From: a bacterium | Lineage (GTDB): Bacteria > Chloroflexota > Anaerolineae > Caldilineales > Caldilineaceae | Length of the DNA stretch: 64,000 nt | NCBI GenBank assembly: GCA_016124945.1 | Contig: WGMT01000031.1 | Coordinates: forward strand, 160,003 to 224,002 | Reading direction: 5' to 3' | Notes under the pieces: generated by a model | The model's input: the letters and a program-made list of their open reading frames with translations, nothing else | The model's database searches: none | Told to the model about the DNA's origin: nothing | Made by a program: the position numbers and the translations under genes | Part shown: positions 53,473 through 62,768 of the stretch, one piece after another | How the letters are laid out: each line of letters opens with the position of its first letter | How positions within the stretch are numbered: the first letter of the stretch is position 1

Positions 53473-55380
53473 ATGCGAATCCATTTTGTCATTTGCTGCT
53501 TGTTAACGGCGTTGATTGCAGGATGCGCCGCGCCGGCGGCACCATCCCCCAATGTCACTACTGATGCCACCGCGGACACACGCACCATCACCCACGCCAT
53601 GGGCGAAACCGAGATCCCCGCAGTGCCGCAACGTGTGGTGGTGTTGGACACGGGCGAAACCGACAACGCGCTGGCCCTTGGCGCAAACGTGGTAGGTGCA
53701 CCGGTGGGCGACGTGCTGCAATACCAGGAATATCTGGCCGGTCAGCTTGACGGCATCACCGACATCGGCACCATCAGCGAGCCGAATCTGGAAACGATTG
53801 TGCAGCTCGAACCCGACCTGATCCTGGGCAGCAAACAGCGCTACGAAGCCATCTACGACGAGCTTTCCGCCATTGCCCCCACCGTCTTCGTGGAATCGCT
53901 ACGTGTGCCCTGGCAAGACAACTTCCGCCTCCACGCCGAAGCGCTGGGCAAGACGGCAGAAGCCGAAGCGCTCCTGGCCGATTACGACGCCCGTACCGAG
54001 CAGGTTCGGCAGGCGCTGGGCGAGGACCTGCCCACCATCTCCATTATCCGCTTCCGCCCTGGTCAGGTGCGGCTCTACCTCAAGAGTTCGTACATCGGCT
54101 ACATCTTGCAGGATGTGGGCCTGCCCCGTCCTCCCGCTCAGGATCAGGACCTCTTCTCGTCGGACATTAGCCTGGAGCAGATCGCCGACGTCGATGCCGA
54201 CTATCTCTTTGTCACCGGCTACGCTCAGGACGACAGCGATCTCGCCACATTCCTGGAGAGCGAACTGTGGACGACCCTCTCCGCCGTGCAGAACGAGCGC
54301 GTGGTCGACGTCAACGACGACACCTGGGTGGCGGGCCTTGGCGTACAGTCGGCCAACCTGGTGTTGAATGATCTGATCAACATTTTCAGACTCAACATCG
54401 ACGAAGCGGCTGCGCCGGGTACGGATGGTCTGACCGCGATCACCTGCAGCGACGGAGAACGCGCCATAACCGGCAACTTCGGCGACATCTGCATCCCTGC
54501 AACCCCACAGCGCATCATCGCCATGAACGAAGGCGTGATGGCGAACCTGCTGGCATTGGGCGTTACGCCAATTGGCGTGGTTGATTGGGCCAACCGCGAC
54601 TTCACCCAATATTTGGGCGACACCACACAGACGATTGCCAGCGTCGGCACGACAGACGGCCCAAACTACGAGGCGATGCTGTTGCTCAACCCCGATCTGA
54701 TCCTGGCCATGCCGTTCGACGTGGACGAAGAAACGCTGCCGCTGCTGTCACAGATTGCGCCGGTAGCCGTGAGCCCCTTCTCCAGCGTCGACTGGCGCGG
54801 CAACATCCTCTTTACCGGTGAGGCCGCGGGTAAGATGGCGGCAGCTGAGGCGCTGGTCAGCACCAGCAACGCCCGGCTCGAAGAATTCCGCACCGCCTAC
54901 GCCGCTCAAGCCCCTGCCAACGAGACCATCGCCATCATCCGCAGCCGCGCCGACACCTTCAACATCTACAACAAAGAATCGTTCATTGCCGAACTGAGTA
55001 AAGAAGCCGGCCTACGGCAACCCGCCGCCTTCGACGAAATCGAAGCGTGGAACTCCATGTCGATGGAAGCCATCACCCTGCTCACCAGCGACAAACTCTT
55101 TGTGATGGTGCGCAACGAACGGGAGGCCGGCGCCTTCCTCGATCTGGCAGCCAGCCCACTCTGGCAGACCATCCCCGCTGTGCAGCAAGACGAAGTGCAT
55201 CTCGTCAATTGGAGTGTGTGGGTGGCCGGGTGGAACATCGTCGGCGCCAACCTTGTGATCGACGATCTATTCTTCTTTATGCTGGGCGAGGAATCACCCA
55301 CGCCTAATCCGGTGGCCGATCTGATTATTCCTGATTATGGTCCGCTCTACGATGAGGAACGGCTAGGGATTGAGCAATAG
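53473..55380 (+). CDS. double-domain siderophore-binding lipoprotein
   Basis: A 635-residue lipoprotein, lipobox LIAGC. It contains two complete PBP III-class domains in tandem: residues about 40-320 (IPAVPQRVVVLDTGETDNALALGANVVGAP, LEPDLILGSKQRYEAIYDELSAIAPTVF) and about 330-620 (TCSDGERAITGNFGDICIPATPQRIIAMNEGVMANLLALGVTPIGVV). Ordinarily this family has one domain, so this is a fusion or internal duplication. The ATG at 53473 starts a normal signal peptide; the alternative at 53422 overlaps the preceding stop. Confidence 0.88.
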   Translation: MRIHFVICCLLTALIAGCAAPAAPSPNVTTDATADTRTITHAMGETEIPAVPQRVVVLDTGETDNALALGANVVGAPVGDVLQYQEYLAGQLDGITDIGTISEPNLETIVQLEPDLILGSKQRYEAIYDELSAIAPTVFVESLRVPWQDNFRLHAEALGKTAEAEALLADYDARTEQVRQALGEDLPTISIIRFRPGQVRLYLKSSYIGYILQDVGLPRPPAQDQDLFSSDISLEQIADVDADYLFVTGYAQDDSDLATFLESELWTTLSAVQNERVVDVNDDTWVAGLGVQSANLVLNDLINIFRLNIDEAAAPGTDGLTAITCSDGERAITGNFGDICIPATPQRIIAMNEGVMANLLALGVTPIGVVDWANRDFTQYLGDTTQTIASVGTTDGPNYEAMLLLNPDLILAMPFDVDEETLPLLSQIAPVAVSPFSSVDWRGNILFTGEAAGKMAAAEALVSTSNARLEEFRTAYAAQAPANETIAIIRSRADTFNIYNKESFIAELSKEAGLRQPAAFDEIEAWNSMSMEAITLLTSDKLFVMVRNEREAGAFLDLAASPLWQTIPAVQQDEVHLVNWSVWVAGWNIVGANLVIDDLFFFMLGEESPTPNPVADLIIPDYGPLYDEERLGIEQ

Positions 55381-55390
55381 GAGCTATGCA

Positions 55391-56464
55391 ATGACCGAAA
55401 AAAACAACGACTCGCGCTTCTGTTCTATCTGTGCGCGACAGGCGGGCCTTAGCCCGGTGGGTTACGGCGGATCAGACTACGAAATTGTCATCGCCGTTGA
55501 GTTACCGCTGCCCTGGCCGGTTGGCATGTTCACCGACCCGGAACGTATGCCCGCCGAAGTGCTCGCTGTGATGAAACACATCCGCGACGAATACCAACGT
55601 ACCCACCAGGTGCGCATCCGCCCGCTTGGCATCGCCCCCGACGCCAACTACGCCGTAGAAGGGATGCACCGCATCATCGCCTGGCGGCGTCCACAGGGCG
55701 CGTTCGCGCAATTTGAACACAGCGAGTACCTCGTCCCCGACGATCAGGTTGGCCCGCTTTTCTTCGCCCTGGCGCTGGATCCTGGGCAACTCAACTCGTT
55801 TGCGTCCTATCGCCAGGACGTCGGCGATGTGCGCGATCTGCTCGTCTGCACCCATGGCAGTGTGGACGCGGCCTGCTCAAAGTTCGGCTACCCCACCTAC
55901 GCCCGCTTACGCCGCATCGCCGAAGAATCGGGCGGGCGGCTGCGCGCCTGGCGCACCACTCACTTCGGCGGACACGTCTTCGCGCCGACGCTCATCGACC
56001 TGCCACACGGCAGCTACTGGGCCTACATCGAAGCCGAAGAGGCCGAACTGCTGGCGCACCAGGACTGCGATCCCGCTCGCCTGAGCGAGCACTACCGGGG
56101 CTGGACAGGCGTCCCCGCGCCCTTCTTACAGGTGCTGGAACGCGAACTTTTCTTGCGGCATGGCTGGGCGTGGCGGCACTACCCCAAGGTGGGGCGCGTC
56201 CTGTGCCAGGACGAAGACGCCCAACCCGACGAACACGGCGACGTTGAACCGTCCTGGGCCGAGGTGCAGATCGAGTACATCACGCCTGCCGGCGAATCCC
56301 TCTCGGCAACAGCCCGCATCGAAGTAACCCAACGCGTCGAGTCGATCTACAGCAGCGGCAGCGCCGAAACCTACGCCTATCCTCAGTACGAGGTGGCCTG
56401 GGTGCAGACGGAAGCGGAAAGCGTTGGAGCGGAAAGCGTTGGAGCGGAAAGCGGAAAGCGTTGA
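55391..56464 (+). CDS. sucrase/ferredoxin-like [2Fe-2S] protein
   Basis: A 357-residue protein with a thioredoxin-like ferredoxin fold. Near the start FCSICARQAG, then LLVCTHGSVDAACSKFGYPTY (Cys, Cys of the cluster) and TTHFGGHVFAPTLIDLPHG, the C-x-HG-x-x-D-x-x-C and H-F-GGH motifs of the sucrase/ferredoxin-like family. It probably carries electrons, perhaps to release iron from the siderophore. AGGAG lies eight bases before the ATG at 55391. The last residues (ESVGAESVGAESGKR) are translated repeat. Confidence 0.85.
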   Translation: MTEKNNDSRFCSICARQAGLSPVGYGGSDYEIVIAVELPLPWPVGMFTDPERMPAEVLAVMKHIRDEYQRTHQVRIRPLGIAPDANYAVEGMHRIIAWRRPQGAFAQFEHSEYLVPDDQVGPLFFALALDPGQLNSFASYRQDVGDVRDLLVCTHGSVDAACSKFGYPTYARLRRIAEESGGRLRAWRTTHFGGHVFAPTLIDLPHGSYWAYIEAEEAELLAHQDCDPARLSEHYRGWTGVPAPFLQVLERELFLRHGWAWRHYPKVGRVLCQDEDAQPDEHGDVEPSWAEVQIEYITPAGESLSATARIEVTQRVESIYSSGSAETYAYPQYEVAWVQTEAESVGAESVGAESGKR

Positions 56465-56638
56465 AGCGTTGGAACGGAAAGCGGAAAGCGTTGAAGCGTT
56501 GGAACGGAAAGCGGAAAGCGTTGAAGCGTTGGAACGGAAAGCGGAAAGCGTTGAAGCGTTGGAACGGAAAGCGTTGGAACGTTTCAACGCTCTAACGCTT
56601 CAACGCTCTAACGCTTCAACGCTTCAACGCTTACAAAC
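56415..56638. repeat. AGCGTTG/GGAAAGC repeats forming an inverted repeat
   Basis: Left part (56415-56580): units GCGGAAA, GCGTTGGA, GCGTTGAA in tandem, beginning inside the preceding gene. Right part (56581-56638): complementary words TTTCAACGCTCTAACGCTTC and so on. It separates the ferredoxin-like gene and the next lipoprotein gene. Confidence 0.92.
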
Positions 56639-56650
56639 AAAGGACCTATC

Positions 56651-58567
56651 ATGAAACGATCTGTTTACCTGCTTACTACCCTCTTGGTGCTGACGTTGCT
56701 GTCGGCCTGCGTTGCCGGCGCGCCGGCAACTGAATCGTCAGCCACGGCTGAGTCCGCTGCGGATAGCAGCTGCGCTGTGGGATTCCGCCTCTTTGTGCAT
56801 AGTGGCGGCGAGAGCTGTGTCCCCGAAAACCCGCAGCGCATTGTGACATTGCAAGATCAAAACGCGCTGCTGCCGCTGTTGGAATTGGCATTCAAGCCTG
56901 TTGGCAGCGCCGGGCAGCTACTGGAAGACGGCGGCTTCCGCTTCCGCCGCGTTGAAGGCTTTGATACCGAGGGCATTGAGTTTGTAGGCGCCATCGTTGA
57001 ACCCAATCTTGAGTCGATTGCGCTGCTTCAGCCCGACCTGATCATCGGGCCGCCCTTCCAAAGTGACATCTACGATTCACTTTCAGCGATTGCGCCAACC
57101 GTGCTCATCGATGTACACGATCGTCCGCTGGATGAGGCGCTGATGGACTTCGCAATGCTTGTCAATGCCGAGGAACAGGCGGCGACGCTCAAAGCGGAAT
57201 ACGAAGCCAACGTTGCCGAACTCCTGGCCGCGCTGGGCGACCGCCGTGAGCAGATCACCATATCGGTGATCACGCCCGGCTGGGAATCAGGACAGTTTTA
57301 CAACGAAGCCACCGGCCAGGCCACAGGCACCGTGATGCAGGCGCTCGGCTTGTTGCGCCCTGCGCCGGAAGCAGGCCCAGATGCGATTACCGATCTGCGC
57401 AGCATTGAAACGCTGCCTGAGCACGACGCCGATGTGATGATCATCATCTCCTACACCGGCGAGGATCAAGATCCGCTCTTCGATGAATTTTTCAACTCGC
57501 CAATCCTGAACAACCTGGGGGTGGCCCAGGCAGAACAGATCTATGTTTTCGACGGGCTGCGCATGGTCGGCGCGGGGTGGAGCAAGATGAACACCTTCAT
57601 CGACGAGTTAGAACGCGTTCTCTTGAACCCGGATCTGAACATCGACGTGGTGCAGGAACCAGCATCGCAGGCGAGCACAACCGCGGAGGGCAGCGACACC
57701 ACCTGCGCCGACGGCGAACGTCTCTTCGCCGATGCACACATCGTCGAGCCGGTCTGTGTGCCGGTGACGGCGCAGCGCATCATCACCCTCGATCCTTTCT
57801 ACTCGCTGCAAATGGGTGTACAGCTAGGTTTACCCATCATCGCCTCAGCTACCGTTGACGGCAGCGACACCTTCCCCGCGTCGTTAACGCCTGAGGAGAC
57901 GGCAGGGATCACGGCCGTAGGGTCATTCGACACACCCAATCTAGAGGTCCTCGCCGGCCTCAACGCGGATCTGATCATTGGCGACGCCTATTTCTATGCC
58001 GAGCAGGTGGATCTGCTTAACCAGATCGCGCCCACCGTCCTCATCAACACACCTGAGTGGAAGCAGTGGATCTACACCATCGCCGCCGCCGCCGGTGTAC
58101 CTGAACGCGCCGAAGACGGCTTCGCCGAGTACGAGGAGCGCATCGCCGAGATCCAGCCGCGGCTGCGTGACGTCGAAGTCTCGTTTGTGCGCCTCATCCC
58201 CGGCGGCTTCCAGGTCTATTTGGACGGTCCTAGTGCGTATGCGCCGTTCAGTGTGCTGGCCGAAGCGGGCGTCAAGCGCACGGCCTTCGAGACCACTGAA
58301 GACGACACCGTGCTGCTGCGCCCGGACTTCGAGACACTGCCCAATCTCACAGGTGACATCCTCTTCTATGTGGTGGGCGGCGCAAACGATCCGGTAGCCG
58401 ACAACGCGCTGGTGGAAGAGGTGACGGCGAATCCCATTTGGCAGCAGCTTCCTGCCGTGCAGGCCGGCGAGGTCTACCGGCTGGAAAACACCCACTGGAT
58501 GGGCTTCGGCGGCCTGCGTTCGGCCCACGCCATCCTCGACGATATTGAGATGTACTTGGCAGATTAG
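56651..58567 (+). CDS. double-domain siderophore-binding lipoprotein (paralog)
   Basis: A 638-residue lipoprotein, lipobox LLSACV. The first PBP III domain (residues about 35-335: CAVGFRLFVHSGGESCVPENPQRIVTL) is closely similar to the protein at 52370. The second (about 345-635) starts CADGERLFADAHIVEPVCVPVTAQRIITLDPFYSLQMGVQ and is closer to the second domain at 53473. So it looks like a fusion of two members already present in this locus. Confidence 0.88.
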   Translation: MKRSVYLLTTLLVLTLLSACVAGAPATESSATAESAADSSCAVGFRLFVHSGGESCVPENPQRIVTLQDQNALLPLLELAFKPVGSAGQLLEDGGFRFRRVEGFDTEGIEFVGAIVEPNLESIALLQPDLIIGPPFQSDIYDSLSAIAPTVLIDVHDRPLDEALMDFAMLVNAEEQAATLKAEYEANVAELLAALGDRREQITISVITPGWESGQFYNEATGQATGTVMQALGLLRPAPEAGPDAITDLRSIETLPEHDADVMIIISYTGEDQDPLFDEFFNSPILNNLGVAQAEQIYVFDGLRMVGAGWSKMNTFIDELERVLLNPDLNIDVVQEPASQASTTAEGSDTTCADGERLFADAHIVEPVCVPVTAQRIITLDPFYSLQMGVQLGLPIIASATVDGSDTFPASLTPEETAGITAVGSFDTPNLEVLAGLNADLIIGDAYFYAEQVDLLNQIAPTVLINTPEWKQWIYTIAAAAGVPERAEDGFAEYEERIAEIQPRLRDVEVSFVRLIPGGFQVYLDGPSAYAPFSVLAEAGVKRTAFETTEDDTVLLRPDFETLPNLTGDILFYVVGGANDPVADNALVEEVTANPIWQQLPAVQAGEVYRLENTHWMGFGGLRSAHAILDDIEMYLAD

Positions 58568-58771
58568 GTTCTGTGGCCCTTTTGCAGTGTTGTCTCGTGG
58601 CGAGTTGTCGTCAATCGCCTGCTCGGCGGGAGGAAATCTACGAAATGTCAACGCAGCCTAATTACCAAGGTTTTAACCATAGCAGTTCAGTTAGCAAGCA
58701 GTTCAGTTAGCAAGCAGTTCAGTTAGCAAGCAGTTCAGTTAGAAAACAATTCAGTTAGAAAAGGAGATGAT
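58568..58771. other. intergenic region before ferric transporter
   Basis: Contains a weak TTAACC-N2-GGTTAA-like site (58661-58674, 10 of 14 positions) followed by the repeat array. The downstream gene has AAAGGAG before its ATG. Confidence 0.35.
58681..58760 (+). repeat. 16-bp tandem repeat GCAGTTCAGTTAGCAA
   Basis: Four copies plus two diverged ones, directly upstream of the binding-protein gene at 58772. Confidence 0.9.
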
Positions 58772-59836
58772 ATGCAACTTTTGTCATACGGTTCTAGACC
58801 ATTGCTGCTAATGGTAGTTGTGCTGCTGACCGCGGCCTGTGCGATTCAGCCAATCCCCGTTCCTGTTGTCGAAAGCGGCCCACAGGTCGTCAATGTTTAC
58901 TCGGCGCGACACTATGGAGCCGTGGAAGAGGTGATGGAGCGTTTCACCGCCGAAACGGGTATTGAGGTATTGATTTCGCAAGGCTCAGACCAGTCGCTGA
59001 TAGAGCGTGTGAAGGCAGAAGGCGCGCAGACGCCGGCCGACGCCATCATTACCATCAATGCCGGCAGTGTGCAATTGCTGGCCGATGAAGGTCTGCTGGC
59101 TACGGTGGACTCATCCGTGATCCAGGAAGCGATCCCGGATACGCTGCGCGATCCCGAAGGGCAGTGGGTAGGCCTTTCGCAGCGTGTGCGCACACTGATG
59201 TACAACCCCGCCAACGTGGCAGAGGACGAAATCCCAACCACCTATGCGGATCTGGCAGAACCGAATTGGCAAGGTCGGCTCTGCCTACGTCCGGCGAGTC
59301 ATATCTACACCATTGCCTTAACGGCTAGCATCATCGCCAACGAAGGCATTGAAGAGGCCGAACGCATCGTACAAGGTTGGGCCGACAACAACCCCATTTA
59401 CATCAACAGCGACACACGCATTTTGGAAACGATGGCGGCAGGCGGCTGTGATGCCGGCCTCACCAACCATTACTATCTGGGGCGCTTGGTGTCAGAGAAT
59501 CCCGACTTCCCGATTCAGCCGGTATGGGCCAACCAGGAGAGCACAGGCGTACATCGCAATGTTGTTGCCATGGGCGTGCTCGAAGTGGCACGTAACAAGC
59601 AAAACGCCATTACGTTGATGGAATGGCTGGCAACTGAAGGGCAAGGCGCTACGTCCGACACCCTTCCAGGCGGCAATTTCGAATTCCCGGCCAATCCGGC
59701 AGCCGAAGCCAATCCGATCATCGTGGGCTTTGGTGAATGGCAGGTCGATCCAATGCCCATGGCTGAATATGGGCGCAATCAAGCCGAAGCCCTGCAACTT
59801 CTGGAACGCACCGGCTACGGTTTTTCCGAAAACTAG
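58772..59836 (+). CDS. ferric iron-binding lipoprotein, FbpA/FutA type
   Basis: A 354-residue periplasmic protein (type II SBP, iron class), lipobox LTAAC. Iron-site features: VVNVYSARHYG near the N-terminus with a Tyr, and the double Tyr in GLTNHYYLGRLV near residue 235, as in FutA/FbpA. ADAIITINAGSVQLLADEGLLATVDS is the conserved start of lobe 1. Binds Fe(III) (possibly with a synergistic anion) and delivers it to the permease encoded downstream. AAAGGAG lies seven bases before the ATG. Confidence 0.93.
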   Translation: MQLLSYGSRPLLLMVVVLLTAACAIQPIPVPVVESGPQVVNVYSARHYGAVEEVMERFTAETGIEVLISQGSDQSLIERVKAEGAQTPADAIITINAGSVQLLADEGLLATVDSSVIQEAIPDTLRDPEGQWVGLSQRVRTLMYNPANVAEDEIPTTYADLAEPNWQGRLCLRPASHIYTIALTASIIANEGIEEAERIVQGWADNNPIYINSDTRILETMAAGGCDAGLTNHYYLGRLVSENPDFPIQPVWANQESTGVHRNVVAMGVLEVARNKQNAITLMEWLATEGQGATSDTLPGGNFEFPANPAAEANPIIVGFGEWQVDPMPMAEYGRNQAEALQLLERTGYGFSEN

Positions 59837-59929
59837 TGATTCCCTTTAACAACTTAACATAGGCGCTGCGAAGATCCAGGCGGTTGTTCAGGACACCGCC
59901 TGGATCTTTGTGAGCATGTGGACGGCTTG

Positions 59930-61621
59930 ATGACTGTTCAAAACGCAACCCAACTGTTCCGCGGTATACGCAACACCTCATTCGGCGCTATGTGGCGAGG
60001 ATCGGGCCGGCACGCGCTCCTTTTGCTGCTTACGCTGCTCGTGGTGTTGCCGCTGAGCATCGTGCTATTAGAACTGCTTACCCCAACACGTCAGATCTGG
60101 GCACACCTGTGGGAGACCATACTGCCGGTGATGTTGCGTAATACGCTACTGCTGGTGGTGGGTGTTGGGGGCGGCACCTTGTTGATGGGCACAGGGCTGG
60201 CTTGGCTGGTTACGGCTTATCGCTTCCCGGGGCGCTCGCTTTTCGACTGGGCGCTGTTGTTGCCATTGGCGTTGCCGAGTTACATCCTGGCTTTCGTTTA
60301 TGTGGCGACCTTCGATTTTGTGGGGCCGGTGCACTCTACATTGCGTGTCTGGTTCGGCCCCGACGTCTGGTTTCCACGAATTGATACGGGATGGAGTGCG
60401 CTTGTGGTGCTCATCGCCACACTTTATCCCTATGTCTACCTCCTGGCCCGCACTGCCTTTCGCGCCCAGTCGGCTTATACATTTGATGCCGCGCGCACCA
60501 TGGGGTTGAACCGCACGGCGACCTTCTTCCGGCTGGTATTGCCGTTGGCGCGCCCTGCGCTGATCACCGGCATGTCGCTGGCCATGATGGAGGCCCTTGG
60601 CGATTTCGCCACGGTGAGATTGTTTAACTATCCAACGCTGAGCGAAGGCGTCTTTCGGATTTGGGAAGGCATGATGAATCGCTCTGCCGCGTTGGAATTG
60701 GCTGCGCTCCTCTGCCTTGTGACGCTGCTGCTGATTCTTTGCGAGCGCATATTGCGTGGTGCGGCGCGCTACACACAGACAACCGGTCAAGCCCCAAGAC
60801 CAACGCCCGTCATCTTGCGCGGACGGGTTGCCTGGTCGGTGACGCTTGGGCTCAGCATGGTGCTCAGCGTCACCTTCGTGCTGCCGATAGGGCAACTGGC
60901 GATTTGGACATGGCAGGAAGTGGCAAAACAGGGACCGGGCGGCACGTTGAATGTAGCCTTTCAGCGCTACATGGCCACCACCCTCACCATCGCAATGTTG
61001 GCCGCTTTGGCAGCGCTCATTTGGGCGCTCTTGTTGGCCCACTCGGCGCGGCTCAATAATGGGCGGTGGACCCGGTTCGGGGTGCGAATCGCCACATTGG
61101 GCTATGCCATGCCCGGCGCTGTGATCGGCGTCGGCGTCTTGCTCACCTTAACGGCATTGGACCGGACGCTCTCCGCCTGGAGCATCGGCGCAGGCTTGCT
61201 GCTGGCCGGCTCGCTGGTCGGCCTGACTTACGCCTATGTTGTTCGTTTTCTCGCTGTATCCTACGGCAGCGTTGAAGCAAGCCTAGAGACCGTGACGCCG
61301 ACGCTGGAACACGCGGCGCGCAGCCTGGGAGACGGCCCGCTGCGCGTGCTCTATCGCATTCACATACCGCTGATCAGCAGAGGACTCTTCACCGCTCTCA
61401 TTTTGGTCTTTGTCGATGTGATGAAAGAGCTACCCATCACCCTGCTTTTACGTCCCTTTGGCATGGACACCCTTGCCATTTGGGCTTACCTGCTTGCCGC
61501 GGAAGGCTTTTGGGAAGCAGCAGCCGTCCCCTCTTTGAGCATTGTTGTTGCCGGATTGGTGCCGGTTCTGCTCTTGGTGCGGCTGAGCGGCGAGGATCCC
61601 TACAGCAATCAGTCTTCTTGA
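59930..61621 (+). CDS. ferric iron ABC permease, FbpB type
   Basis: A 563-residue protein with 12 transmembrane helices as two repeated halves. Each half has an EAA-type loop: AARTMGLNRTATFFRLVLPLARPALITGMSLAM and AARSLGDGPLRVLYRIHIPLISRGLFTALILVF. The fused two-half permease is typical for ferric iron (FbpB/FutB). ATG 59930 is preferred over 59918. Confidence 0.93.
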   Translation: MTVQNATQLFRGIRNTSFGAMWRGSGRHALLLLLTLLVVLPLSIVLLELLTPTRQIWAHLWETILPVMLRNTLLLVVGVGGGTLLMGTGLAWLVTAYRFPGRSLFDWALLLPLALPSYILAFVYVATFDFVGPVHSTLRVWFGPDVWFPRIDTGWSALVVLIATLYPYVYLLARTAFRAQSAYTFDAARTMGLNRTATFFRLVLPLARPALITGMSLAMMEALGDFATVRLFNYPTLSEGVFRIWEGMMNRSAALELAALLCLVTLLLILCERILRGAARYTQTTGQAPRPTPVILRGRVAWSVTLGLSMVLSVTFVLPIGQLAIWTWQEVAKQGPGGTLNVAFQRYMATTLTIAMLAALAALIWALLLAHSARLNNGRWTRFGVRIATLGYAMPGAVIGVGVLLTLTALDRTLSAWSIGAGLLLAGSLVGLTYAYVVRFLAVSYGSVEASLETVTPTLEHAARSLGDGPLRVLYRIHIPLISRGLFTALILVFVDVMKELPITLLLRPFGMDTLAIWAYLLAAEGFWEAAAVPSLSIVVAGLVPVLLLVRLSGEDPYSNQSS

Positions 61622-61632
61622 GGCAGATCGAC

Positions 61633-62688
61633 ATGAAGAGAGTATCACCATCGGATAGCACACAACCGGCCATCACCCTGCACCGGCTCAGTAAAGCCTA
61701 CGGCAAGACAGGTGCAGTGAACGATGCCTCGTTGACAGTGTCTCAAGGAGCAATCGTTGCCTTCCTAGGGCCAAGCGGCTGCGGCAAGAGCACGACGCTG
61801 CGTCTGATTGCCGGTTTGGAACAGCCGGACGCCGGTGAAATTCGGATCAATGGTCAACAGGTAGCCGGCGCCGGGCATTGGGTGGAACCGGAAGCACGCC
61901 GCGTCGGCATGATTTTCCAGGACTATGCGCTCTTTCCCCACCTAACCGTGGGGGCCAATATCGGCTACGGTTTGCGTTCGTATACCAAAGCCGAACGCGC
62001 CCGTCGCGAAGAGGAGTTGATGGCCCTCACCGCTCTGGATGGAATGGCAAAACGCTATCCGCATCAGTTGTCTGGTGGGCAGCAGCAGCGCGTGGCGTTG
62101 GCGCGGGCCCTGGCCCCTCAGCCAACGCTCTTGCTCATGGACGAACCGTTCTCTAATCTTGACGCATCGCTGCGGGTGCAGATGCGTGAAGAGGTACGTA
62201 CGCTGGTGAAACGCGTGGGCACCACCACGCTACTTGTCACCCACGACCAACAGGAGGCATTCAGCCTGGCTGATGTGGTGGTGGTTATGCTAGAGGGGCG
62301 TTTCGTCCAAGTAGGTGCACCGCTAGAAATCTACCTAAATCCGGTTGACCGGACTGTGGCTGCCTTCGTGGGTGAGGCAAACTTCTTGCCCGGCGTGGCT
62401 TGCGGCGCAACCGTCGAGTGTACTTTGGGGACGCTCCCTCTGGTGAAACCCCATCGTGGGCCGGTGGATGTGCTCATTCGCCCCGAAGCGGTACACCCCA
62501 CATTGAATGCACACGGCATCGGCTGCATCGAGGAGACCATCTTCCTGGGGCATGATCAGCAACTGCGTGTGCGGCTGCGGGATGGCTCACGAATGCTGGT
62601 GCGCGCCCGTCCTCACCCCGACTGGGTTGTGGGCGCGCCGGTGCAGTTGACAGTGCCCAACCCGGTATTGGTCTATCCGCAGCCATAG
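61633..62688 (+). CDS. ferric iron ABC transporter ATPase, FbpC type
   Basis: A 351-residue ATPase: Walker A GPSGCGKST (46-54), Q-loop MIFQDYALFPHLTV, signature LSGGQQQR, Walker B LLLMDEPF, H-loop VTHDQ, and a C-terminal TOBE-like domain (about 240-350). It energises the permease just upstream. The ATG at 61633 is chosen because it fits the family start; a longer frame overlapping the permease gene is not used. Confidence 0.95.
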   Translation: MKRVSPSDSTQPAITLHRLSKAYGKTGAVNDASLTVSQGAIVAFLGPSGCGKSTTLRLIAGLEQPDAGEIRINGQQVAGAGHWVEPEARRVGMIFQDYALFPHLTVGANIGYGLRSYTKAERARREEELMALTALDGMAKRYPHQLSGGQQQRVALARALAPQPTLLLMDEPFSNLDASLRVQMREEVRTLVKRVGTTTLLVTHDQQEAFSLADVVVVMLEGRFVQVGAPLEIYLNPVDRTVAAFVGEANFLPGVACGATVECTLGTLPLVKPHRGPVDVLIRPEAVHPTLNAHGIGCIEETIFLGHDQQLRVRLRDGSRMLVRARPHPDWVVGAPVQLTVPNPVLVYPQP

Positions 62689-62768
62689 GGGACTTAAACA
62701 AAATGTGTAACTGTTCATCGTTAGATTCACCACACCATTTGCTTCACCGTTCACACAAAGGAGAGAAC

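Noticed and set aside
56126..56587. Minus-strand frame with repeated FRSNASTLSA
   Set aside because: Pure translation of the AGCGTTG repeats.
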